Assembly: GCF_032854445.1 (NCBI RefSeq)
Contig: NC_088296.1
Coordinates: forward strand, 7,540,966 to 7,604,965
Direction: 5' to 3'
Length of the DNA stretch: 64,000 bases
Origin: Liolophura sinensis
Lineage: Eukaryota; Mollusca; Polyplacophora; Chitonida; Chitonidae
The notes under the pieces were generated by a model. The model worked only from the letters and a program-made list of their open reading frames with translations, was not told where the DNA came from and did no database searches. The translations under genes and the position numbers were made by a program. This document shows, one piece after another, positions 1 to 12,000 of the stretch. How positions within the stretch are numbered: position 1 is the first letter of the stretch; each line of letters starts with the position of its first letter.

Positions 1-412
1 ATCAGCGTAATTTCAAATCACCGACGACTGCTGTTATTGAGAGAGGGGTTGATAAATTTTCTAATTTCTCCTGAGATTTTATTTTTTTTGAACTTTAATT
101 TGAACTATATTTTTGAATGTCTAAGCCAGAATTTTAGATGATTTGTTTATTTTAGCGGGTTTAAAAACTTGCTTCCTGTTCGTTATTACCTTGATGCTAT
201 CATTATCATAAATAAATAAAAACGCTGTTTCCTGGTTCTAGAAACCATGAGGATGAAACACTGCTAGCATGCTGTTTAATAACTAATCGTCCATTCATTC
301 ACTCATTCATTATAAAACATGTTTCATTGTTACACGACTATCAAATAAAAAACATTTTGATATGTGCAAAATCTGTGCTTCTTTATTGCACGATGGTATT
401 GGTGCATATTGA
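1..412. other. 5' flank of gene A segment, no gene seen
   Basis: AT-rich non-coding DNA. From about position 130 it aligns by eye with 20616 onward, upstream of gene B (shared words such as CTTCCTG, ATTACCTTGATG and AACGCTGTTTCCTGG). This marks the left edge of the A/B segmental duplication visible in the window. No open frame or RNA gene is supported here. Confidence 0.5.
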
Positions 413-1400
413 AAGTACGTGCATTATAAAGAGATACGTGCATTAGGAAGAGATGCGTACATAATGAAGAGATACGTACATTATGAAGATACGTGCATTA
501 TGAAAACCCGTGCATTGTGAAGATAGTGCATTATGAAGACATATGTACGTTGTGAAGATACACGCATTGTAAAGATATACGAAACCTGTGAAGATACGTG
601 CATTGTGAAGATACGTGCATAATTAAGGTATACGCACATCATGAAGATACGTGCATTATGAAGAGATACGTACATCATGAAGATACGTGCATTATGAAGA
701 GATGCGCACATTGTGAAGATACATGCATTATTAAGAGATACATACATTGTGAAGATACGTGCATTGTGAAGATATACGTACCTTGTGAAGATACGTGCAT
801 TATGAAGATATACGCACATCACGAAGACACGTGCATTATGGAGAGATACGTACATCATGAAGATACCTTCATTATGAAGAGATACGTACATTGTGAAGAC
901 ACATTCATTGTGAAGAGATACATATATTGTGAGAACACGTGTATTACGAAGAGATACATACATTGCGAATATACATGCATAATGAAGATACGTCCACTAT
1001 GAAGGGATACGTACATCATGCAGTTGCGTGCATTATGAAGAGATAGGTACATCATGAAGATACGTGCATTATGAAGAGATACGTGCATTGTGAAGATACT
1101 TGCATTCTGAAGATACGAGCATTTTGAAGATATACGCACATCAAGAAGATAGGGCATTGTGAAGAGATACGTACATCATGAAGATATGTTTTATGAAGAG
1201 ATACGTACAATGTGAAGATACATGCATTATGAAGGGATACGTACATCATGCAGATACGTGCATTATGAAGAAATACGTACACCATGAAGACACCTGCATT
1301 ATAAAGATACGTACACTGTAAAGATATACGTGCACTGTGAAGATACGTGCATTGTGAAGATACGTGCATTATGAAGACATATAGATTATGACAAATCCTA
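413..1400. repeat. 17-19 bp minisatellite (GAAGATACGTGCATTRT units)
   Basis: About 1 kb of imperfect tandem units alternating between a 17-base form (GAAGATACGTGCATTGT) and a 19-base form with GAAGAGATAC. Overlapping open frames on both strands (for example 481-963 minus and 598-1002 plus) are by-products of a stop-poor unit and are not genes. A homologous array lies upstream of gene B at about 20895-21930, so it predates the A/B duplication. Confidence 0.9.
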
Positions 1401-1909
1401 GTACACACACACGTCAATGCTTTTGGGTATAACTTTTAGATATGCTTTGAAAAATGCAACTAAATTTGCTTATTTCTCGAGGCCGACTATAATTTCCTCA
1501 TTTCTTTTTTTCTTTTTTACAAGTCGAGATGTCACCATGGCAGACGAAACGTCATTAACTGCCCCAAGCCTTCAACTATACACTCAAAAAACATTAGCTG
1601 TTAATTTTAATTTTTGACTTAAATCAGTTTTGATTTTCGTGGTCTCAGTGATGCTAGAATGTCTTGGGACACAGCAGACGATTGTTCTGTTAAATATAAC
1701 ACACATATTTTAGTAATTTAACATATAGATTCCGTTATAGACTAACATTATATTATGTTGAATACGACAGAATATTGTGTTATAATAACAGAATACATTC
1801 TAACATCACTCAAACAACTGACTTTTCATTAAAATTAACAGATTCATTTATTGATTGTACAACCAGTTTAATTAGTTCTTTTAGTCGCAAAGACGTTTAA
1901 GAGACGTGT
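1401..1909. other. non-coding upstream DNA shared with gene B
   Basis: AT-rich sequence aligning with about 21935-22450 upstream of gene B (shared GATGTCACCATGGCAGA and GTCGCAAAGACGTTTAAG). Nothing coding is seen. The aligned stretch in B shows the empty site for the SINE at 1920-2286. Confidence 0.5.
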
Positions 1910-1919
1910 TCAATTTCGG

Positions 1920-2286
1920 GACCGGCCCGGATAGCACAGCTGGTAGAGCGTCCGCTTCGGGACCGGTAGATCCAGGATCAATCCTTGGTCGAGTCACACC
2001 TAAGATTTTAAAAGAGGAAGTTGTAACTTCCTCGCTTGGCGTTCAGCATGAAGGGGATAGTGCAACGACTGGTTGACCCGTATCAGTATAATGGCTCGGG
2101 CGGGGCAGCTTACTTGCCTTCGGTAAGTCGTCTCAGTGAAGCAGCAATAAATATAAAGGGCGGTGGAAATCCGTCCTGCAACAAGGAGGCACATTACACG
2201 TACATGCACCCTAATGATTCCTTCGTCGTCATATGACTGAAAAATTGTTGAGTACGACGTTAAACCCCAAGCACTCACTCACTCAC
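1920..2286 (+). mobile_element. SINE family 2, full-length, with target-site duplication
   Basis: The tRNA-like head begins near GCCCGGATAGCACAGCTGG (box A region), followed by a degenerate box B (AGGATCAATCC). The body carries GGAAGTTGTAACTTCC and GCTTGGCG, and the 3' end has GTACGACGTTAAACCCCAA and a CACT-rich tail. It is flanked by TCAATTTCGG at 1910-1919 and 2287-2296. The paralogous place upstream of gene B (about 22450) has one uninterrupted copy of the flank, so the insertion post-dates the A/B duplication. Confidence 0.85.
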
Positions 2287-2984
2287 TCAATTTCGGCCAT
2301 GAACTAAGAATTTGTGCATTTCACAGCTCTAACTGTACTTATCGTCAGACTTTGATGTCAATATATAGAGCTTTAGTCAGAAGTTATAAGTACAAACTCG
2401 TAACTTGTAACTTCAAACCAGAATTAGATTATCTATTCCAGTTTGAAGTTACATGTTAGACTTGTAACTTCTAACCATAGGTCTCTATTAACAATGGCCC
2501 ACCTTTGTGGAATCGAACAAATCTCGACCGGATCTCGTTGTGCGAGTCTCCTCAGAATGTCGTCTTGTTTTAAGATCTGAAAGAAAGCTAAAGGAGACAA
2601 GAGGGAGACATTCTGGCGAGATTCAAAAGTGAGCCAATTTGTGGGACTATGTACGACACAGAAATTTATATCAAAAAAATAAAATAAAAAACCCCGGAAG
2701 AGGATGATCACGATTCGACATGGGCCTATGAGTTGATGCGACTCGTCCCGAGGCAATGTTACAAATTAAAAAAAATGTGTGAATAATACATTCGTGCTTA
2801 GTCTATAAGGAAATTAAAATCAGACAGAAAGTGGCGTATTTATTACATGTCAAAGGCACAAAAGCATTTCACGTACTTTCGCCATTGCCAAACACACGGT
2901 CAGAGTTCAGATCTGTAAATTTAAAACATGAACATTGTTTTCCTTTCGCTCACCTGTAGGGATTATTGATAGAAAGATACAAAT
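2287..2984. promoter_or_regulatory. probable promoter and 5' UTR region of gene A
   Basis: Non-coding sequence directly upstream of the gene A start, aligned with 22455-23445 of gene B; B carries an extra stretch near 22600-22870. Just before the start both paralogs have a pyrimidine-rich run ending in TAG (near 2958 in A, 23421 in B), then GATTATTGATAGAAAGATAC. This could be the acceptor of a 5' UTR intron. No TATA box or initiator stands out. The promoter role is inferred from position only. Confidence 0.35.
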
Positions 2985-3060
2985 ATGAACAGTTTTGTTA
3001 TTCCAAGACCCTGGACATGTATGGCAATATGTGTTATCGTCGTGGCGTTATTGGTTACAG
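2985..3060 (+). CDS. Gene A exon 1: signal peptide
   Basis: Starts ATG AAC AGT and encodes MNSFVIPRPW, then a hydrophobic run MAICVIVVALLVTG. It ends one base into the next codon at the donor G|GTAGGTC. The start is preferred because the homologous exon of gene B (23446-23521) has the same length, start and donor position. Cleavage probably falls near the exon 1-2 junction (VTG-ASQ), leaving the EGF module at the mature N-terminus. Confidence 0.8.
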
Positions 3061-6000
3061 GTAGGTCTTATTGTACTAGAGGTATTTTTATTTTACCCGT
3101 ATAACATACGCCAGATTTTGATTTTTAATAAGTAAGTTTTAACCGTTCATAGTTGTACCAGTGTGTAAAAAGTATAATAGATTTAGTCTTTAATTATGGA
3201 TTACGGTTTTAATTTTGTCAAGCCACAGATCTTGATACGCAGTTGATTGTTTAAGCTAAATGACCCAAACCATTCTCGGAGTCGCTCATCCTAACAGTTC
3301 GGTATGGCCGAAACATTGGTTGTTCATGACACCTCTGAAATCTAAACGAGGACGTAAAGTGCAATCACAGATAAATGGATGCTAATTAGTTTTGAACGCG
3401 TGACCTTGTTGGTGAAGGTTTTTTTTTTATTTTTGTTCTTTTTTTTGTGAAGGTTGGTGAACTTGATTTTTTACACAATATGCAATTGTACTAGACAAAG
3501 CGTTCTCTTGGGTTCAGAGATAATGTCGAAAGCAAGCACAAATTACTTTCTGGCATAGTCTTTCAATGAACCTAAAAGGTTATGTTTTATTTCAGTTGGT
3601 ATTTGATATTTAAACTCAATGGAGAACAAGTCATTTTGTGCGCAAGACAGGCCTACGTATGTCCACAGATGGTGTGTCCTACTACTGCATATTATTTGAA
3701 TATATACTGACGTCCGACAGAAACTTTACCCAGGCTTTGAGAGACGACCGAACAAAAGCAGCCACATGTTGCATATGCAGAAGATATGTATTCAAAAGCG
3801 TGATGTTTTAGGATAGTGTGAACTAGATGAGACTCCATGATAGGAGAAACATTTTTTTATGAACAGTCACACAAAGACGAATGTGTGTCCAAATGAAACA
3901 AATTAAAATGGCATTTGTATAGTTTTTTTTGGTCGTCAATATATTAACCTTGGTGCACGTATATGTTCGTATTTACATAGCCTTTGAATTTCTGTGTAAA
4001 AATGAGGAGCTGTATTATCGTTATTAGGGATTACACTTTCTGAATATACCACATATACTAGTGCTGAAAACTAGCTGGAATCGAACCAGCGACCTCAGAA
4101 TTAGGCACCAAATCGCCAGCAATACAATCAATCTACACCAATCGATCAATGGGCCACCCACAAATACTGAAGGTAAATGACCGGTGGGCTTTACGGTGAA
4201 CATGAATTACCTCTCTGATGACCAGAAATGACACTGCCCCCTAAGTGGTCTAGGCGGTTGACATATATTAGCTGGCAAGTAGGTGCCTAACTCTCAGGTC
4301 GCTGGTGTGAAACCCGCAGTGGTCTCAGCCAATTTTCAGCACTGTTATCTGTTCTATATTCAGAAAGTGTAACACCTAAAAACGATAATTCTGTTACTTA
4401 ATCCACTATATAAATGACGTTCATACCTGTTTAAAACGAGGAAGTACGCAATGTCAGTTATTATCTGATAACATATGGGCTGCCGTAGGGCAAAGATCAT
4501 GGAAGGTATAGTAAGCTAAACAAGAAGATTTACTGATGCATTTTTGCGCTAGCACAGGTGACAGTGTTTTGGGCTCATCATGCAGTCTGACGTCTAAAAA
4601 TTTGACATTTTTAGGCCGATAAAACAGTTGGATGGATGTAACGTAATAGTGTTTGGGCTATAAAGTGTCATGGTTATAACGTAATAGTCATTTGGGCTAT
4701 AGTCCTGCAGCCTGACTGTTATAACGTGATTGTGTTTTGGGCTATACAGTCTGAAGTTTGTAACGTGATAATGTTTTGGTCTATATGTACAGTCTGACGG
4801 TTATAACGTGATGGCATTTAGGGCTACACAGTCTGACGGTTATTATATGACAGCGTTTAGGGCTATGAAGTCTGACGGTCATAACGTGATAGCCTTTTGG
4901 GCTATGCAGTCTGTCCGTCATAACGTGATAGCGTTTTTGGCTATGCAGTCTGGCGGCCATAACGTGGTAGCGTTTTGGGCTATGAAGTCTGACGGCCAAA
5001 ACGTGATAGCCTTTTGGGCTATACTGTCTGTCGGTCATGACGTGATAGCGTCTTTGGCTATGCAGTGTGGCGGACATAAAGTGGTAGCGTTTTGGACTTT
5101 GGAGTCTGACGTTCATAACGTGGTAGCGTTTTGGATTATGGAGTCTGGCGGACATAAAGTGGTGGCGTTTTGGATTATGGAGTCTGACGGTCATAACGTT
5201 ATAGCGTTTTGGGCTATGGAGTCTGACGGTCATAACGTTATAGCGTTTTGGATTATGGAGTCTGACGGCCAAACCGTGATAGCGTTTTGGGCTATACCCT
5301 CTGTCGGTCATAACGTTATAGCGTTTTGGGCTATACTGTCTGACGGTCATAACGTGATAGCGTTTTGGGCTATGCAGTCTGGCGGCCATAACGTGATAGC
5401 GTTTCGGGCTATGCAGTCTAGCGGCTATAACGTGGTAGCGTTTTGGATTATGGAGTCTGACGGCCAAAACGTGATAGCGTTTTGGGCTATACTGTCTGTC
5501 GGTCATAACGTGATAACGTCCTTGGCTATGCAGTGTGGCGGACATAAAGTGGTAGTGTTTTGGATTATGGAGTCTGACGGCCTAAACGTGATTGCGTTTT
5601 GGGCTATACTGTCTGTCGGTCATAACGTTATAGCGTTTTGGGCTATACTGTCTGACGGTCATAACGCGGTAGCGTTTTGGGCTATACTGTCTGACGGTCA
5701 TAACGTGATAGCGTTTTGGGCTATACTGTCTGACGGTCATAACGTGATAGCGTTTTGGACTATGCAGTGTAGATACCCACTGAAGTAGTATCTGATAGGA
5801 GTAGTATCCAGCATTTTAAATGTGTATAAATGGCTATAACAAATAGCACTACGCACATCGCAATGACCAAGGAGCCTCTCACCAATGCGCTCGCTGTGAG
5901 TTCAAGTTCAGTTCATGCTGGCTTCCCCTCTGGCCGTACGTGGGAAGATCTGCAGCATCCTGCGGATGGTCGTGAGTTTCCCCCGGGCACTGCCCGGTTT

Positions 6001-9000
6001 CCTCCCACCATAATGCTGGCCGCCGTCGTATAAGTGAAATATTCTTGAGTACGGCGTAAAGCACCAATCAAATAAATCAATAAATAAATCAAATACCATT
6101 GCTCTGATTTTTTTTGTTGCGTCATATGTTTAGCTACATGGTTTTCCTGCTACAATGCAAAACCATGCCTGAAAGCACGTGAATCTGACACAGAAAATCT
6201 GGAACGAAAAGTGTCAGATCTTTGTGTGTCTGTGTATACCACTTTAAGATTTGATGTACCTCCACATGGTAGCAATTGTAACAGCTAGCATGTTTGTTTG
6301 TGGTGGTGTCAAATGCGCATGTATATCTGTAATACTAAACATTACAATTCGGGTAACTACTGAAAATCTTATCATATTTTACTGACACACATCTCTGGAG
6401 AGAAGGACAGAAACTTTTGTTCACACTTTCTATGGTATATAGATCGTCTTACGTTGAAAAAAAAACAACCAAATAATAAATAAATAAATGAATTTAACTG
6501 ATGTTTTTTCTTCTGTGCTCATTACAGCTTCTCAAGCGGACAAATGTGGTGGTCTGTGTGGAAATGGGTCAGTGTGCAGAATGAACTGCTCTATGGAGGG
6601 CTGTATTTACAAGTGCATTTGTAAAGACGGCTACATCGATTTAACACGGCATGATTCTTCCAGATACGGTTGTTTACACGGTAAGGTTCAGGTTTGCGAT
6701 GTTATACCAGGAATTATTAATACTGAAACGGGATCTCGGTGGCTTGGTGATCTGCATGCTAGCGACGTGCAGTTACCCAGGAGCCTCTCACCAATGCGAT
6801 CGCTGTAAGTTGAAGTCCAGTTCATGCTGGCTTCCTCTCCGGTTGTACGTAGGAAGATCTTAAATGCGACGTAAATCTCCTACAGTTTCCTTAAATCAAT
6901 ACTCACCGTTTTATGACACCTTTTTATGTATACTTTGAGACATGAAGCTGCAGAAGATGGCACTGTGAAAGTAAAATGTCATGGCATAATACTGAACGAT
7001 TATTTTCCTTTGGCAGAACTCTGTGATACGAATGGGAAAGACTGTTCTCCAAACTTTACGTGTTCGCCTAAAAATGCGAGCGGGGTGGTCCAGAATGTGT
7101 GTTTATGTCTGAATGGGACCAGAGACCTCTCTACAGGGCAATGTCTAGGTAAGCCTTCTTGAGACACGGGATCAGCGCGGTTAAAATGCCACTTCTTCCA
7201 GGCCACCTAGTATTTCCTTTCTATGATGTCAGGTGTTCTATTTGACGCCACTGTGAAGCCGTTATACATGATGTTACATGTGTTTTCAGGTGTTCTGTAT
7301 GACTTCAACGTAAAGCCGTTATGAGACATTACTTGCGATGCCTGCGGCTTTGTATGACGTCACTGTAAAGGCCGTAATGTATGACGTGGAAAGCCTACTG
7401 ACGTGTGTTGTGAATCTTATCTACAGAAATTCCCGATGAAATTTATTTCTTTGATTGGTGTTTTACGCCGTACTCAAGGATATTTCATTCAGACAACGGC
7501 GACAAGCATTATGATGGGCAGAGGAGGAAACCCACGACCATCCGCAAATCGTTGCTAGAGTGCTAGGAATTGATACATATAGAACGTAACGGTTGTATAA
7601 TTGCTATCGGAGAAGCAAAACTATTTTTGCACGGGGGGGGGGGGGGGAGGGCGGGTCTCCGTGGCTCAGTTGGTTAGCGCGCTAGCGCAGCGTAATGACC
7701 CAGGAGCCTCTCAGCAATGCGGTCGCTCTGAGTTTAAGTCCAGCTCATGCCAGCTTTCTCGCCGGTGGCACTGCCCGGCTTTCTACCACCATAATGCTGG
7801 CTGCCGTCGTATAAGTGAAATATTCTTGAGTACGGCGTAAAACACCAATCAAATAAATAAATAAATAAATTTTTGCACGGTACTACCAAGAGGAGATGAC
7901 TTCGCTCATTTGAAAAGAGAAAGAACACTTCCTGTACTAGTAATGAAACATTTTAAAGGCTAAATATGTACAGAAGGCGCGTTTGAAGCAGTTAACACAC
8001 CGTTCTGTAAATCCATCCATATCATATCCCTCTTTATTGTGCACGTTCAGCATTTGCTTATGTTTTAACGTTGTGACAATCGTGCCGAATATTTTTCGTC
8101 TTGCACGTCGGCATTGGCATCAGTTTCTAGAGCGCCTGTGCACAAGCCTGCCATCAGCTTCTAGAAGGCCAACCCAGCGCACAAGTCTGCCACAGTTTCT
8201 AGAACGCCAGTTCTGCGCACAAGTCTGCCATCAATTTCTAGAGCGCCAATCCTGCGCACAAGCCTGCCATCAGTTTCTAGAACGCCATCCCAGCGCACAA
8301 ATCTGACATCAGTATAGCGTAATGTGGGTCTCTCACCAGTGTGATTACTGTGAGTTCTGGTCCAGCTCATGCTGGCTTCCTCGGGTCCTGGCACGTTTCT
8401 TCATGCTACTTGCCGCCGTCGTATGAGTGATACAATCTTGGGTTTAGCCTCAAGCTTCAATCGAAAAAAATAAATTACATTCCTCTTTATCACATTTCTT
8501 TATTATACATTCCAAATCCTTATTACCCTTCGTTATTTACCGGCCCCGATAGCACAGTTGGCAGAGCGTCCACTTCGCGAGGCGGTAGTTCCAGGGTCAA
8601 ACCTAGGTCGGGACTCCCTCTCAGGACTCCATAATAGTTAAAAGCTGCTAAGTACGACGTTAAATCCTAAGCACTCACTCGCTCATTCGTTATTATGTTC
8701 CTAAATATTACATACTTGTGCACTATATTCTTCCCTACTGATTCACTGCACTTCATATCCCAGTTTGACTAATTGCATTCTTTCAGCGAAAGCAACTACA
8801 AGAACACATTCAAGAACAGTCCAACCCACAGGTCTGATGCCAGAAACTAGAGCGCCAATCGAGCGCACAAGTCGGCCACCACTTTCTAGAACTCCAGTCC
8901 AGCGCACAAGTCTGACATTAGTTTCTAGACCGCCAGCTTTTGACACAAGTCTGCGACCAATTTCTAGAATGCCAGCTCTGGGAACAAGTCCGACAACAGT

Positions 9001-12000
9001 TTCAACAAATCTTGACCCTGCTGGAGGTACATGTATGTCCATCCGTTTTAGCTGAGTAAACGCTACGTGAATCAAACTACTCAAGACCAGCACGTATAGC
9101 GATAAAACTAAACAAAGGGTAATAACCCCCAGATATTTTCCTTGTCGCAATCCCCTCACGAGTTATGGGTTCAGTCCCGACCTTGGATTGGTAGTTTGTA
9201 AATTCTTCTGCTGTCATTGTTTGTGGGGCCGAGGACGCAGACCATTCTAGCCATTACAAAGCACTTTTCTTCAACAAATATGGCGTATGGATGCATATGT
9301 CACACCTGGTAAAAGTGGTTAATAACTTACCAAAGGTAGGTCGTTTAACCCAAGGTCCCCGGGCTTCCTCCGCTTAGGGAATATCAATGAGTGAGTGACA
9401 ACAAATTGAGTATGTAATTATAACAATAACTACGTAAAACAGAAAACATTGAGGCGGTGTATAATTTCTTCCTGAAAGAAACCTGAAGGAAAAAGCATCC
9501 CAAAAATGGATTTTCCAGCTAGATAGACTCATGTATGGAAGAGGTGTTCGAAGAGTTAACCTTTGTGTTTAAGTAATCTCTCAATAAGGGAAATGGGTTT
9601 TCTAACAGATAAAATGCACAATACAGTCTATCTGTGACTCTCTCTACAGAGCTATTGATGATAACCACAGCATGATGATATCTTATTTTAGATGAGAAGT
9701 CTCCACCATTAGCTATAGGCCTGGCAGTCGGGATAGCTGGTGTGGTTCTTATAGGTTTAACGTTAATAGCTGTCGCTATTGTAAGGTAAAGTTTTTTATG
9801 TACTTTGTGGATGATTTCAGGTGCCTATATTTTGTCTATTTTGTCGTATATCCAAAGCTTTGTATACCTATGTTATATCTATGCGAGTTGATGGCCAAGG
9901 ATTTGAGAAACTGGTGCATTAGCACTCAGTAGGGGTATCTCCAACTGGATCTCTTTTGTCGTTATGTGACTTGTGAAAATGTTACACAACCTTTGTTGAA
10001 TATTAGTTTACTAACCACCTGTCTCACCATTTTACAGAGGCACAAATGATACCTTTTCTCTGTCTCACCGTTTTACAGACAAAAATGATATCTTTTCCCT
10101 CTCTGTCTCACCGTCTTACAGAGGTACAAATGATACTTTTTCTCTCTGTCTCACCGTCTTACAGAGGCACAAATGATACCTTTTCCCTCTCTGTCTCACC
10201 GTCTTACAGAGGCACAAATGATACCTTTTTCCCTCTCTGTCTCACCGGTCTTACAGAGGCACAAATGATACCTTTTCCCTCTCTGTCTCACCGTCCTACA
10301 GAGGCACAAATGATACCTTTTCTCTCTCTGTCTCACCGTCTTACAGAGGCACAAATGATACCTTTTCCCTCTCTGTCTCACCGTCTTACAGAGGCACAAA
10401 TGATACCTATTCCCTCTCTGTCTCACCGTCCTACCGAGGCACAAATGATACCTTTTTCCCTCTCTGTCTCACCGTCTTACAGAGGCACAAATGATACCTT
10501 TTCCCTCTCTGTCTCACCGTCCTACCGAGGCACAAATGATACCTTTTTCCCTCTCTGTCTCACCGTCTTACAGAGGCACAAATGATACCTTTTCCCTCTC
10601 TGTCTCACCGTCTTACAGAGGCATAAATGATACCTTTTCCCTCTCTGTCTCACCGTCTTACAGAGGCACAAAGGATACCTATTCCCTCTCTGTCTCACCG
10701 TCTTACAGAGACACAAATGATACCTATTCCCTCTCTGTCTCACCGTCTTACAGAGGCACAAATGATACCTATTCCCTCTCTGTCTCACCGTCTTACAGAG
10801 GCACAAATGATACCTTTTCCCTCTCTGTCTCACCGTCTTACAGAGGCACAAATGATACCTTTTCCCTCTCTGTCTCACCGTCTTACAGAGGCACAAATGA
10901 TACCTTTTCCCTCTCTGTCTCACCGTCCTACAGAGGCACAAATGATACCTTTTCTCTCTCTGTCTCACCGTCTTACAGAGGCACAAATGATACCTATTCC
11001 CTTTCTGTCTCACCGTCTTACAGAGGCACAAATGATACCTTTTCCCTCTCTGTCTCACCGTCTTACAGAGGCATAAATGATACCTTTTCCCTCTCTGTCT
11101 CACCGTCTTACAGAGGCACAAATGATACCTTTTCCCTCTCTGTCTCACCGTCTGACAGAGGCATAAATGATACCTTTTCCCTCTCTGTCTCACCGTCCTA
11201 CAGAGGCACAAATGATACCTTTTCTCTCTCTGTCTCACCGTCTTACAGAGGCACAAATGATACCTATTCCCTCTCTGTCTCACCGTCTTACAGAGGCACA
11301 AATGATACCTTTTCCCTCTCTGTCTCACCGTCTTACAGAGGCATAAATGATACCTTTTCCCTCTCTGTCTCACCGTCCTACAGAGGCACAAATGATACCT
11401 TTTCTCTCTCTGTCTCACCGTCTTACAGAGGCACAAATGATACCTATTCCCTCTCTGTCTCACCGTCTTACAGAGGCACAAATGATACCTTTTCCCTCTC
11501 TGTCTCACCGTCTTACAGAGGCACAAATGATACCTATTCCCTCTCTGTCTCACCGTCTTACAGAGGCACAAATGATACCTTTTCCCTCTCTGTCTCACCG
11601 TCTTACAGAGGCATTTTCCCTCTCTGTCTCACCGTCTTACAGAGGCATAAATGATACCTTTTCCCTCTCTGTCTCACCGTCTTACAGAGGCACAAATGAT
11701 ACCTTTTCTCTCTCTGTCTCACCGTCTTACAGAGGTACAAATGATACCTTTTCTCTCTCTGTCTCACCGTCTTACAGAGGCATAAATGATACCTTTTCCC
11801 TCTCTGTCTCACCGTCTTACAGAGGCACAAATGATACCTTTTCCCTCTCTGTCTCACCGTCTTACAGAGGCATAAATGATACCTTTTCCCTCTCTGTCTC
11901 ACCGTCTTACAGAGGCACAAATGATACCTTTTCCCTCTCTGTCTCACCGTCTTACAGAGGCACAAATGATACCTTTTCCCTCTCTGTCTCACCGTCTTAC

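Noticed and set aside
413-1400. CRISPR-like regular short repeats
   Set aside because: No unique spacers between repeats, eukaryotic context; ordinary minisatellite.
4781-5788. 254-aa and 326-aa frames on opposite strands
   Set aside because: By-product of the 39-bp satellite; 13-residue period on both strands and no start or splice context.
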